Shown here: positions 8,826 to 17,735 of the stretch, piece by piece
Layout of the letters: every line of letters begins with the position of its first letter
Numbering within the stretch: the first letter of the stretch is position 1
NCBI RefSeq assembly: GCF_017498085.1
Contig: NZ_JAGBKM010000010.1
Location: forward strand, 1 to 64,000
DNA from: Psychrobacter coccoides
GTDB taxonomy: Bacteria; Pseudomonadota; Gammaproteobacteria; Pseudomonadales; Moraxellaceae
Direction: 5' to 3'
Length of the DNA stretch: 64,000 nt
Translations under genes and position numbers: made by a program
Notes under the pieces: generated by a model
The model's input: only the letters and a program-made list of their open reading frames with translations
The model's database searches: none
Told to the model about the DNA's origin: nothing

Positions 8826-9761
8826 ATGAATTCATCACAATTCTCCGAGCCATACTTACTAGTCGATTCTCAAAGTGACTTTATGCAAAGCAATTCTGAG
8901 CAAGATCTAACAAAAAACACTATCCACGCAACCAAACCAGCCGAGCGCTGTGAAAAACCCACTTATACCCTAGCGATTGCTATCGAGTTTTTGGGCACAC
9001 ACTATTATGGTTGGCAACGGCAAAAAGAGGTGCTGGGCGTACAAGAAGCTTTAGAAACAGCCATCAGTAAGGTGGCAAACGAAACAGTAGAAGTCGTCGC
9101 TGCTGGGCGTACAGATGCTAGTGTACACGCCAGCAACATGATCGCTCACTTCGTAACCCATGCTTATCGTCCTGCCCACAATTGGCTGCGTGGGGTCAAT
9201 AGCTTACTACCAGATGATATCGCCTTGCGCTGGATACAGCCTATGCCTGATGGTTTTCATGCCCGCTTTGATGCCATCGCTCGTCGCTATCGTTATATCA
9301 CCCTCAATCAAGCCCACAGACCAGCGATTCTTAACCACCAAGTCACGCACATTTATGACCCTTTAGACTTAGCAGCCATGCAAACCGCTGCTGCAAATAT
9401 AGTGGGGACTCACGACTTTAGTAGCTATCGGGCAGCGGCTTGTCAGTCTAATCAGCCGGTGCGTCACGTCAGCCATGCCCATCTCTTTGCTCATGGGCCG
9501 TTTATTGTCTTTGATATTCAAGCCGATGGATTTTTACATCATATGGTACGCAACCTTATGGGTACGCTTCATGCTATCGGTAAACATGAGCTTCAGCCTT
9601 CAGACTTTTTGACTATCTTGGCAAAAAAAGACCGTACTATCGCTCCTCCTACAGCTTCTGGTGATGGGCTATACTTCATCAACGCCTACTACCCCGAGCC
9701 TTATCAGAAGCTATTGCCAGCGGCACCATTAACGCCCATTTGGCTCAACCTGCCTGACTGA
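8826..9761 (+). CDS. truA: tRNA pseudouridine(38-40) synthase
   Basis: Converts uridines 38-40 in the anticodon arm of tRNAs to pseudouridine. The catalytic motif GRTDASVHA with Asp97, the early EFLGTHYYGWQRQ motif and the C-terminal GFLHHMVRNLMGTL are all clear. The protein is 311 aa against about 270 in E. coli. The extra length is an unconserved polar N-terminal extension of about 45 residues. Met20 is an alternative start, but even that leaves an extension. The fimV-truA neighbourhood is conserved in gammaproteobacteria. Confidence 0.95.
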   Translation: MNSSQFSEPYLLVDSQSDFMQSNSEQDLTKNTIHATKPAERCEKPTYTLAIAIEFLGTHYYGWQRQKEVLGVQEALETAISKVANETVEVVAAGRTDASVHASNMIAHFVTHAYRPAHNWLRGVNSLLPDDIALRWIQPMPDGFHARFDAIARRYRYITLNQAHRPAILNHQVTHIYDPLDLAAMQTAAANIVGTHDFSSYRAAACQSNQPVRHVSHAHLFAHGPFIVFDIQADGFLHHMVRNLMGTLHAIGKHELQPSDFLTILAKKDRTIAPPTASGDGLYFINAYYPEPYQKLLPAAPLTPIWLNLPD

Positions 9762-9885
9762 CTTCCTCCAAGAGGATTGTTTGAAACAGCTGAGGCAAAC
9801 TGGCTTCTTAACGCATTAATCCTAAGTTACTGTATATTGATATACATAACAGCTACATACTGTCAAGTAAAAACCTAAGACTGTA

Positions 9886-9914
9886 TTGCTTTAATGATGA
9901 AACTTGCGTATAAT
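9886..9914 (+). promoter_or_regulatory. Sigma-70 promoter of infA
   Basis: TTGCTT (9886-9891) and TATAAT (9909-9914) are separated by 17 bases. The -10 box lies about 32 bases before the infA start codon. Confidence 0.7.
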
Positions 9915-9946
9915 ATTGGCTTATTTTTCATTGATTGATATAAATT

Positions 9947-10168
9947 ATGGCTAAAGACGATATTATTGAATTTGAAGGCGAAGTCATTGACACGCTTCCA
10001 AATACACTGTTTAAAGTTCGTTTAGAAAACGGACACGAAATCATTGCTCACATTTCAGGTAAGATGCGTAAACACTACATCCGTATCCTGACTGGCGATA
10101 AGGTTAAGGTTGAAATGACACCTTATGACTTGACCAAAGGTCGTATCACCTATCGTGGTAAAAACTAA
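9947..10168 (+). CDS. infA: Translation initiation factor IF-1
   Basis: Small 73-aa OB-fold protein that binds the ribosomal A site during initiation. The sequence is that of a canonical bacterial IF-1: [18 protein letters not shown] at the start, then [27 protein letters not shown] and the ending GRITYRG. It is monocistronic, with its own consensus promoter and a strong terminator downstream. Confidence 0.98.
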   Translation: MAKDDIIEFEGEVIDTLPNTLFKVRLENGHEIIAHISGKMRKHYIRILTGDKVKVEMTPYDLTKGRITYRGKN

Positions 10169-10321
10169 CGTTTGTTATGGCGTGTGGTACATATCAGCGA
10201 TTGTACGCAATCAGCTGTAGAGCCTAATCATGATAATAATAACTAAATCCTTGACCTGCCAATCAGCTCCCTGTAACTGACCGCTTATCTATAAACTGAT
10301 ATTCGTTTTATGTTACACATC

Positions 10322-10353
10322 AAAAAACACCGCTAATAATTAGCGGTGTTTTT
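10322..10353. terminator. Bidirectional terminator between infA and the L,D-transpeptidase gene
   Basis: The hairpin arms AAAACACCGCTA and TAGCGGTGTTTT enclose six bases. Runs of A on the left and T on the right serve both converging genes. Confidence 0.85.
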
Positions 10354-10380
10354 GTGTTGCTCGTTTAATAATGAGACGTG

Positions 10381-11505
10381 TTATTTAATCTCAACGGTTG
10401 CGTCATCTTGGATAGTACCTAAAAGCGCTAAAGCATCCCAGTTGGTTAAGCGCACGCACCCCTCCGACGCCTGACGACTAATACGCTCAGGGTCTGGAGA
10501 ACCATGAATACCATAAGAGGGTTTACTAAGGCCAATCCATACTTTACCTACAGGATTATTAGGGCCTGGTGGGATAATCGTCTGACTGTCATCCGCGTGA
10601 GTGTAAGTATAGTTTGGCTCATGCACTTTCACCTCAACAGTATGAGTACCAGACGGTGAAGGTGTGGCAGTACTGCCTACCGTGGTAGGATAACTGGCAA
10701 CAAGATCGCCATTATCGTCATAGGCATACAAGGTCTCAGTTGATTTATCAGCAACCACTCGGCTCACTCGCTTGATGTTTGGGTTACCAGGGTTATAAAC
10801 AACGATCGTATCACCTGCCCTAAACGTAGCATTTGGGTTTAGCGCTTTAAGGTACTTCTTACTCATATGAAATTTTTCTGCTAAAGCCTCTAAAACGCTT
10901 TCGTAGTACATACCTTCAAGTTTTGACTTGGCTTCGGCGCCAGCCGGAATGGTGGTGGTCTTAATATTGACGTCTGCATCTGCAAGCGTATAATTCACCA
11001 ACACAGGCTGATCCATCAACTCTTTATTATCAGTTAGTGCTCGCCATGTCTCTGAGTTCAGCTGCTCGGTCACTGTCAGATCATTTGCTTTTTGGAAGGC
11101 CTGCATGGCTTTACGGGTGTTTTTGCCCCAATAACCATCAACAGCCCCGACGCCATGATGATGCCAGTTCAGTAAGGCTTGCAGCTTGGTACCTATATTA
11201 CGATCAATGTCCTCACCTTCTGACCAGCTGATATCATTTACCTTCTTCGCCACATCTGCAAGGTTGGTGGTGGTATATTCTATTGTTGGTAATAGATTAT
11301 TCAACGAACTTGCCGTCTGACTGTCTTGGGTGATCTGTTGGCTGATACCGCTGGCAGCTGAGCTATTGGTAACCGGGATAATATCACCGCTGCTCTCTTT
11401 ACTATTGCTATAGTCCGAAGTAGCCGCCACACTTGGGTGTATCAATAAGATTGCAGACACACTGATAGTCGCCACGGCTCGGCTGAGCTTGGTTAAACGA
11501 GACAT
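10381..11505 (-). CDS. L,D-transpeptidase with peptidoglycan-binding domain
   Basis: Predicted periplasmic enzyme that makes L,D cross-links in peptidoglycan or attaches proteins to it. It has a signal peptide (about 1-28, ending SVAA). A peptidoglycan-binding helical domain follows at about 100-160 (VDGYWGKNTRKAMQAFQKA). A LysM-like segment lies at about 200-240 (LEALAEKFHMSKKYLKALN). The YkuD catalytic domain spans about 255-374, with His334 in GIHGSP and the nucleophile Cys350 in ASEGCVRLTN. The domain order resembles the ErfK/YbiS/YcbB-type enzymes, and the 374-aa length is normal. It is transcribed alone, convergent with infA. Confidence 0.9.
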   Translation of the reverse strand: MSRLTKLSRAVATISVSAILLIHPSVAATSDYSNSKESSGDIIPVTNSSAASGISQQITQDSQTASSLNNLLPTIEYTTTNLADVAKKVNDISWSEGEDIDRNIGTKLQALLNWHHHGVGAVDGYWGKNTRKAMQAFQKANDLTVTEQLNSETWRALTDNKELMDQPVLVNYTLADADVNIKTTTIPAGAEAKSKLEGMYYESVLEALAEKFHMSKKYLKALNPNATFRAGDTIVVYNPGNPNIKRVSRVVADKSTETLYAYDDNGDLVASYPTTVGSTATPSPSGTHTVEVKVHEPNYTYTHADDSQTIIPPGPNNPVGKVWIGLSKPSYGIHGSPDPERISRQASEGCVRLTNWDALALLGTIQDDATVEIK

Positions 11506-11680
11506 AAAACACTCCTACAGTTATTTTTATATTCTAAGTTTGTTATTATTGAAACTATTATTTATTTTTGCATAGCCATCATGCCATATCAGACTGTGAG
11601 CATATAACGCCTTTGTGTTAATAAGTGCGTACTCTTATAGCTGCTCTGTTATAAGAAAGTGATAACCTCTATACCATAGT

Positions 11681-11718
11681 AAAAAACCCATAAACCAAGC
11701 TTTGGTTTATGGGTTTTG
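11681..11718 (-). terminator. Terminator of leuB
   Basis: A long hairpin with arms reading AAACCCATAAACCAA on one side and TTGGTTTATGGGTTT on the other. On the minus strand it is followed by six T residues, 30 bp after the leuB stop. Confidence 0.85.
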
Positions 11719-11748
11719 CTTTTAACTTATTTTAAAACGCAGATAGTA

Positions 11749-12873
11749 CTAAGGCGTGTCACCATTGGGTGCTGAGAGCTTGGCCAATACCGCTTCACCC
11801 ATTTGCTGACAACCCACTTGAGTCAAACCAGGCTCACTGCTATCTAAGATATCAAGCGTACGCAAACCATCATCCAATACGTCGCTGACAGCTTGCTCAA
11901 TGGCTTGCGCCGCTTGCTCTTGTTTGAAAGTATAACGCAGCATCATCGCAACAGAGAGTATCGTCGCCAAAGGGTTGGCTTTGTCTTGACCGGCAATATC
12001 AGGCGCTGACCCATGACAAGGCTCGTACATGCCTTTGCCGTCCTCATCGAGACTGGCTGAAGGTAGCATACCAATCGAGCCTGTGAGCATCGCTGCCTCA
12101 TCAGACAAGATGTCACCAAACATATTTCCCGTGACCATCACATCGAATTGTTTAGGGTCACGTATCAGCTGCATACAGGCGTTGTCGGCATACATATGCG
12201 ATAGGTTGACGTCGCTATAGTCGGCTTGCTGCATGTTAATCATCGTCTGCTTCCACAGCTCGGTGACCTCTAAGACGTTCGCCTTATCCACTGAGCATAC
12301 TTTGGCAGGTTTGCCACTTGCCTTTGCTCGTGTTTGCGCCAGCTCAAACGCCACTTTACCAATACGCTCGATTTCACTGGTTTTATAGACCATGGTGTTA
12401 TAGCCTTGTTGCTCACCATTGTCTAAAGTACGAATGCCACGTGGCTCGCCAAAGTAAATGCCCCCTGTCAGCTCACGGACGATAAGCAAGTCTAGACCAG
12501 AGATAATCTCAGATTTGATACTAGAGGCGTTTGCCAACTGTGGATAGAGTTTGGCCACCCGTAAGTTGGCAAATAAGCCAAGCTCACTACGAATCTTTAA
12601 TAATCCACGCTCAGGACGTTTACTGCGTTCAATAGCATCCCACTTAGGACCACCAACCGCCCCTAACAACACCGCATCAGCATTGCGTGCCTGCTCTAAG
12701 GTTTTTTCTGGTAACGGCTCGCCAGTTGCATCCACAGCGACACCGCCAATCAGCCCAGACTCCAGCGTCAAACCCAAATCAAATTTACGGTCAGTCACTT
12801 TTAGCACTTCGATAGCTTGCGTCATAATCTCAGGGCCAATGCCATCGCCTGCCAATGTTAATATTGTTGCCAT
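11749..12873 (-). CDS. leuB: 3-isopropylmalate dehydrogenase
   Basis: Third step of leucine synthesis: NAD-dependent oxidative decarboxylation of 3-isopropylmalate. The protein begins with the typical [13 protein letters not shown]. It carries [11 protein letters not shown] (about 69-79), [18 protein letters not shown] (about 128-145), the aspartates in [14 protein letters not shown] and the nucleotide site [18 protein letters not shown]. The 374-aa length is slightly above the family norm of about 360. It is the last gene of the leuC-leuD-lipoprotein-leuB set and ends at a strong terminator. The common gammaproteobacterial neighbour asd is absent. Confidence 0.97.
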   Translation of the reverse strand: MATILTLAGDGIGPEIMTQAIEVLKVTDRKFDLGLTLESGLIGGVAVDATGEPLPEKTLEQARNADAVLLGAVGGPKWDAIERSKRPERGLLKIRSELGLFANLRVAKLYPQLANASSIKSEIISGLDLLIVRELTGGIYFGEPRGIRTLDNGEQQGYNTMVYKTSEIERIGKVAFELAQTRAKASGKPAKVCSVDKANVLEVTELWKQTMINMQQADYSDVNLSHMYADNACMQLIRDPKQFDVMVTGNMFGDILSDEAAMLTGSIGMLPSASLDEDGKGMYEPCHGSAPDIAGQDKANPLATILSVAMMLRYTFKQEQAAQAIEQAVSDVLDDGLRTLDILDSSEPGLTQVGCQQMGEAVLAKLSAPNGDTP

Positions 12874-12936
12874 ACCGATCCTTGTTAATGATTAAAAAAT
12901 ATAGAAAATATAACTGCTATAAATGTTTTGATGGAC

Positions 12937-13608
12937 TTATTTACGCTTAGCCTTGTTTGGGATGACAACTTCTACAAACTCTCCTTGCTGCTCAGCCTCG
13001 TCTGGTTTACAAAAATGACGGACGACATCACCATCTTCTACCAGCTCGACGCACAAGGTTTTTGGCGACGCCTGATCCAGCAAGCTAGTCGTCTCTTCAG
13101 ACTCGTCTTTATAAGCTCGTATCTGATAAGTCGCATCCACGAACTCATGAATAATAGCGAAGCGCTCTACATAGCCTAGGTTTTTTTCAGGGTAAAAGTT
13201 GACATGTACCTCACGTTTAATAGGCTTTACTCGTACGTAGTAGTTGGTCAACCACTTGATGCCAGAAGGCGCTAAAGGCACTATTTTGACCGATTTAGTG
13301 TCTAATAACGTTGTCACTTCATCGACGCTAGGTTTCGTTGCCAACATACTGACATCAACAGGTTCATGAGTTTCTGGCGAGATAATAGGCGTTTGATCTA
13401 TGCGTGTGATTTCACAATGATGAGTGCCAAAACAAGCAAGATTCACCTCACCTGCGACAGGATTGATTCTTCCTATCCATTCCTCCGCACTCCCAGCACT
13501 ATCAATCTGCTGGTAACCCGTTAACAGCTGGCAACCTGGCAATGCCAAAAGCGCCAGACTGGCAGCTATAATCGTACTCTTAAATACCGCATAACGTCTT
13601 TTATTCAT
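12937..13608 (-). CDS. Uncharacterised lipoprotein between leuD and leuB
   Basis: Unrecognised 223-aa protein. It has a lipoprotein signal with a hydrophobic core (about 11-22) and lipobox LPGC with Cys26. The rest is soluble, probably a periplasmic or outer-membrane-anchored domain with two possible disulfide cysteines near residues 59-65 (CFGTHHC). It lies 121 bp after leuD and 63 bp before leuB on the same strand, so it is probably cotranscribed with leucine genes. Nothing in its sequence suggests a role in leucine synthesis. Confidence 0.75.
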   Translation of the reverse strand: MNKRRYAVFKSTIIAASLALLALPGCQLLTGYQQIDSAGSAEEWIGRINPVAGEVNLACFGTHHCEITRIDQTPIISPETHEPVDVSMLATKPSVDEVTTLLDTKSVKIVPLAPSGIKWLTNYYVRVKPIKREVHVNFYPEKNLGYVERFAIIHEFVDATYQIRAYKDESEETTSLLDQASPKTLCVELVEDGDVVRHFCKPDEAEQQGEFVEVVIPNKAKRK

Positions 13609-13729
13609 AGTGATGGCTACTGTTGGTAATATAAACTAAGCAATAAGGGATGATTCATTTTAATCACTTATTGTCTCTAACTCAATATTGTATTACGCCA
13701 AGCCCAACCTTTGCGGATTAAAAGAACAC

Positions 13730-14380
13730 TTATGCTCGTACGTCGTTAAAGATCCACGGGGTTTTTTGCTGCATTTTTTGCTCGTATGCTTTTATTGCAT
13801 CACTTTGTTGCAAGGTGAGGCCGATATCATCCAACCCATTTAACAAACAATGCTTACGAAAAGCATCTACTTCAAAGGCATACTCTTCACCTGTCGGGGT
13901 AATGACAACTTGGCGCTCAAGGTCAGCAGTCAGCTCATAGCCCTCATTATCAATGGTATCTTTCATAAGCTTATCAACGATAGCTTCATCTAAGACGATG
14001 GGTAACATGCCGTTTTTGAAGCAATTGTTATAAAAGATATCTGCAAAGCTCGGGGCGATGACGGTGCGAAAGCCGTACTCAGATAACGCCCATGGCGCAT
14101 GCTCACGGCTAGAGCCACAGCCAAAGTTTTTGCGAGCCAGCAGTATAGTCGCACCTTGGTAACGGGGCTGGTTCAATACAAAGTCTGGATTGATAGGACG
14201 TTTGCTATGGTCCTGCCCAGGAAAACCCTCATCAAGATAGCGCCAATCATCAAACAAATTGACACCAAAGCCGGTACGCTTAATCGACTTTAAAAACTGT
14301 TTTGGAATAATTTGATCCGTATCGACGTTGGCCCGGTCTAGCGGACAGACGATACCGGTTTGAATGTTATAAGCTTGCAT
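13730..14380 (-). CDS. leuD: 3-isopropylmalate dehydratase small subunit
   Basis: Small subunit of isopropylmalate isomerase, partner of LeuC. Motifs [20 protein letters not shown] near the start and [13 protein letters not shown] (about 75-87) are diagnostic. The open frame begins at 14395. The ATG at 14380 (protein starting MQAYN) has AGGA seven bases upstream and matches where family members start, so it is preferred. The resulting length is 216 aa. The gene follows leuC by about 100 bp. Confidence 0.95.
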   Translation of the reverse strand: MQAYNIQTGIVCPLDRANVDTDQIIPKQFLKSIKRTGFGVNLFDDWRYLDEGFPGQDHSKRPINPDFVLNQPRYQGATILLARKNFGCGSSREHAPWALSEYGFRTVIAPSFADIFYNNCFKNGMLPIVLDEAIVDKLMKDTIDNEGYELTADLERQVVITPTGEEYAFEVDAFRKHCLLNGLDDIGLTLQQSDAIKAYEQKMQQKTPWIFNDVRA

Positions 14381-14483
14381 AGTCATTCCTATCATATAAA
14401 ACGTGGCTATAGTGACCCAGTGGTCAGCATTAAATGGCTAAAGTATTTATAAGCAACTAAATAAGTAACAATCAAAGTCGCTA

Positions 14484-15902
14484 TCAAAAAGTACGCACAT
14501 CGACGAAACGACCAGCCAATGCGGCAGCGGTGGCCATCGCCGGACTCACCAAGTGCGTGCGCCCGCCTGTACCTTGACGTCCCTCAAAGTTGCGGTTAGA
14601 AGTTGACGCACAGTGCTCTTCAGGCTCAAGTTTGTCAGCGTTCATCGCCAAGCACATAGAGCAACCAGGCTCACGCCATTCAAAACCCGCTTCTGTAAAT
14701 ACTTTATCCAAGCCTTCTTCTTCAGCCTGTAGCTTGACCTGCCCAGATCCTGCAACCACGATGGCTTCTTTGATGGTGTCTGCTACTTTGCGACCTTTGA
14801 TCACCGCAGCAGCATCACGCAAGTCTTCGATACGTGAGTTGGTACAAGAACCTATAAAGATGCGATCAAGCGTAATATCTGTAATCGGCTGTCCTGCCTC
14901 TAAACCCATGTAGGTGTAAGCACGTAACCAGCCCTCACGCTGTGACTCATCTGCCGCCTGATCTGGCGTAGGCACTGACTCAGTGACATCCACGACCATC
15001 TCAGGGGACGTCCCCCAAGAAACCTGTGGTGCAATCTGACTGCCATCAATCTCAATCACGCTATCAAATACCGCATCATCATCTGAGTAAAGCGTGCGCC
15101 AGTAGGCTTCTGCTTGCGCCCATTGCTCATCCGTCGGCGCATAAGGACGACCTTTGACATAGTCAATCGTGGTATCGTCTACAGCCACCATACCGACACG
15201 CGCACCCGCTTCGATTGCCATATTACAGACGGTCATACGGCCTTCCATACTCATCTCTTCAAATACTTGACCTGCAAACTCAATGGCGTAACCCGTACCA
15301 CCGGCCGTACCAATTTTTGCAATGATTGCCAATACGACGTCTTTTGGTGTCACGCCAGTACCGAGCTTACCAGTGACTCGAATCTGCATGTTTTTCATTT
15401 TTTTGGTAATCAAACACTGAGTGGCAAGCACATGCTCTACCTCAGAGGTGCCTATACCATGAGCCAAGCAGCCAAGTGCGCCATGTGTCGCTGTATGCGA
15501 ATCACCGCAGACCACTGTCATACCTGGCAATACCAAGCCTTGCTCAGGGCCAACGACGTGTACGATACCTTGACGGGCGTCATTGATAGTGAACTCAGCA
15601 ATATCAAACTTAGCGCAGTTATCATCGAGGGTCAGCACTTGCAGGCGTGATACCTTGTCCTCAATCCCAGCAACGCCCTCAGCACGCTCTTTGGTTACTG
15701 TCGGTACGTTGTGATCAGGAGTAGCAATATTGGCAGACAGGCGCCAAGGCTCTCTGTTGGCAAGCTCTAAGCCCTCAAATGCTTGTGGACTGGTCACCTC
15801 ATGCAATAGATGACGGTCGATGTAGATTAAGCTTGAGCCATCATCACGCTTGCTGACTTCGTGAGCATTCCAGAGTTTGTCATATAAAGTTTGACCGGTC
15901 AT
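14484..15902 (-). CDS. leuC: 3-isopropylmalate dehydratase large subunit
   Basis: Aconitase-family [4Fe-4S] enzyme that isomerises 2-isopropylmalate to 3-isopropylmalate with LeuD. Cluster cysteines lie in [11 protein letters not shown] (about residue 350) and [10 protein letters not shown] (about 410-413). [13 protein letters not shown] and the N-terminal [12 protein letters not shown] are typical. The length of 472 aa is normal. AAAGGAT lies 7 bases before the ATG. It is the first gene of the leucine cluster and is divergent from a LysR regulator. Confidence 0.97.
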   Translation of the reverse strand: MTGQTLYDKLWNAHEVSKRDDGSSLIYIDRHLLHEVTSPQAFEGLELANREPWRLSANIATPDHNVPTVTKERAEGVAGIEDKVSRLQVLTLDDNCAKFDIAEFTINDARQGIVHVVGPEQGLVLPGMTVVCGDSHTATHGALGCLAHGIGTSEVEHVLATQCLITKKMKNMQIRVTGKLGTGVTPKDVVLAIIAKIGTAGGTGYAIEFAGQVFEEMSMEGRMTVCNMAIEAGARVGMVAVDDTTIDYVKGRPYAPTDEQWAQAEAYWRTLYSDDDAVFDSVIEIDGSQIAPQVSWGTSPEMVVDVTESVPTPDQAADESQREGWLRAYTYMGLEAGQPITDITLDRIFIGSCTNSRIEDLRDAAAVIKGRKVADTIKEAIVVAGSGQVKLQAEEEGLDKVFTEAGFEWREPGCSMCLAMNADKLEPEEHCASTSNRNFEGRQGTGGRTHLVSPAMATAAALAGRFVDVRTF

Positions 15903-16201
15903 ATTGCTATCCTTTATCCATTACTGATGACTTGCTGACACGTTATGACTCTGTCAGCGAGCATGATCTATATCTACTTGTTGCACTATTTTATTTAGTA
16001 TCGATGCTATCAAAGCTGAGACATAGCAAGCTGACAAAATAAATTTATCAAAATGCGTCTCTATACCTTGTGATTATAGCAGCCTAATTCTATAATAATA
16101 ATTGATGATTTTTATCTATTCACAAACTTTTATTTCTAATTTATTGTGACTAGATAGACCAACTTTCCATTATGGTTTGCTTTTTAGCTAAGGACATTGC
16201 T
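15903..16201. promoter_or_regulatory. Divergent control region between leuC and the LysR gene
   Basis: About 300 AT-rich bases with no gene. On the minus strand a TATAAT (16073-16078) with a poor -35 (TTATTA, 17 bases away) could be the leuC promoter, leaving a leader of about 165 nt. I found no leucine-rich leader peptide or attenuator hairpin in it. LysR control from this region is likely by layout only. Confidence 0.4.
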
Positions 16202-17074
16202 TTGAATACCACTAATTTGACGACGTTTGTAACTGTCATGCAGACAGGCAGTATCTCAGGCGCCGCAGAGAAGCTATTTATCACTCAACCTGCAGTCAGT
16301 AAGCGCATCAAAAACCTAGAAGAAGAGTTCAATGTCACTTTGTTTGACACCGTAGGCCGCGGTATTGTCCCCACTCAAGCCGCCAGCGAGATGCTGCCCC
16401 ACGCCAAACGCTGGCTCGATGATTATGAAAACTTTAAGATTAATCTACAACACTCAAAGCAAACGGTCTCTGGTAAATTGGTCATTGGTACCAGCCATCA
16501 TATTGGTTTACATCATCTAGCACCAGTACTAAAACACTTTATTCAACGTTATCCTTCCGTGCAGCTAGAAGTCCATTTTGTTGACTCAGAAGAAGCGCAT
16601 AAAGCGGTATTGGATGGCAATCTGTCTTTGGCGTTTTTGACCTTACCGCCTGTCTATGACAAGCGTCTGACTTACCATACATTATGGTCCGATCCACTTT
16701 ACTTTATGACGGGCGCACTGTCGTCTCTGGCGACCAAAACTGGAGTTACCTTAGAACAACTGGCACGCTACCCTGCAATCTTACCTTCTGCCAATACCTT
16801 TACCAGCCAGATAACTCTAGCAGAGTTTGCCAAACATAACCTCAAACCATACGCCACGATGAGCACCAACCCGCTTGAGTCCATTCGTATGCTAGTATCT
16901 GTTGGTCTTGGCTGGTCAGTACTACCTCAGACCCTAATCAGTCAGGATTTAGAGCGCATCGATATGGCAGACAATATCGAGCTGCAGCGCTATCTTGGCG
17001 TGGTCATTAACCCAAAACTAACCCGTTCAACCAGTGTTGATGCCTTACTTGATCTGCTTGCTCCGATTGATTAA
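16202..17074 (+). CDS. LysR-family transcriptional regulator
   Basis: DNA-binding regulator of 290 aa. It has an N-terminal winged helix-turn-helix (FVTVMQTGSISGAAEKLFITQPAVSKRIKNLE, shown here only as family pattern AAEKLFITQPAVS) and a periplasmic-binding-like effector domain from about residue 90. An ATG at 16172 would add 10 residues but has no ribosome binding site. The TTG at 16202 has AGGA seven bases upstream and begins exactly where LysR proteins start (LNTTNLTTF), so it is preferred. It is divergent from leuC, which suggests it controls the leucine genes. The inducer is unknown. Confidence 0.85.
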   Translation: MNTTNLTTFVTVMQTGSISGAAEKLFITQPAVSKRIKNLEEEFNVTLFDTVGRGIVPTQAASEMLPHAKRWLDDYENFKINLQHSKQTVSGKLVIGTSHHIGLHHLAPVLKHFIQRYPSVQLEVHFVDSEEAHKAVLDGNLSLAFLTLPPVYDKRLTYHTLWSDPLYFMTGALSSLATKTGVTLEQLARYPAILPSANTFTSQITLAEFAKHNLKPYATMSTNPLESIRMLVSVGLGWSVLPQTLISQDLERIDMADNIELQRYLGVVINPKLTRSTSVDALLDLLAPID

Positions 17075-17735
17075 AAGCCACAATGAATCGCTAGTCACTT
17101 AAATATCGATATATAAGCAGTAGCCACAAAGCTGCTGTTTTCTATAGTAAAATCGGTGCACAACCTGCAGACGATTGCTATGAACTCCCCCTTCATTAAA
17201 GAGACGCTGTTCGCAATGACAGCATCTTTACGTTATAATGCAGGCAAGTTTGCTTTTATAACATATAGTTACCGTAATCACACTGATTCTCACTTAACGG
17301 CATGTATTCAGTAAGGTAGTATGGCGAGAAGGCTGTGTCACACTGCTGTTTTATTCGACACGACTGAGCTTGCTTGTGATAAAGAGACAAATGGCTAAAA
17401 GTATCATTAGCGATTTTTGAATTTGAAGACGGTGGCTTTATGTTTACTCCTTGCACATTGAGACTTGGTTGGCTGTTGCTTACCTCATCAATGCAGCGAT
17501 ACAATCAGTTTTAAATCATTGATTTTAGCTGTCGCCCATTTGTTACCTAAAAATGGCTGACATGCGGACATTATCCAAAATAGAATCAATCATATAAAAC
17601 TAGAAGTGAACAGTATGACCTATAAAAAGCCATTTTGTTTTACTTAATGGCTTTTTTTGTCGTTACGAATCGTACTTTAATACATTTCACGATTAAATAT
17701 AATCACGACCAACACAGTTGGTTAAGGATAGTTTT
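17075..17735. other. 660-bp gene-free stretch before putP
   Basis: No convincing gene. It holds small unlikely frames (a 44-codon frame at 17180-17314 on plus and an 82-codon frame at 17256-17504 on minus), neither with a good start site. A weak hairpin (AGCAG/CTGCT, 17116-17136) may end the LysR transcript. A clear terminator lies at 17622-17657. Something transcribed on the plus strand should therefore end here: either a small RNA or the relic of a lost gene. Confidence 0.4.
17622..17657 (+). terminator. Rho-independent terminator with no obvious gene in front
   Basis: The hairpin arms AAAAGCCATT and AATGGCTTTT are followed by further T residues. The nearest upstream plus-strand gene is the LysR gene, about 550 bp away. 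Confidence 0.7.

Noticed and set aside
12928..13179. 83-codon plus-strand frame antisense to the leu-cluster lipoprotein
   Set aside because: Overlaps the better-supported lipoprotein gene and shows no motif.
15114..15650. 178-codon open frame antisense to leuC
   Set aside because: Lies wholly inside the well-supported leuC gene on the other strand. The protein is rich in His, Cys and Thr in a way typical of shadow frames and has no recognisable domain.
17180..17314. 44-codon plus-strand frame starting MNSPFIKETLF
   Set aside because: No ribosome binding site before the ATG and no similarity I can recognise. Kept only as part of the orphan-terminator finding.
17256..17504. 82-codon minus-strand frame in the putP upstream region
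   Set aside because: No ribosome binding site, no recognisable motif, and a composition unlike neighbouring proteins.
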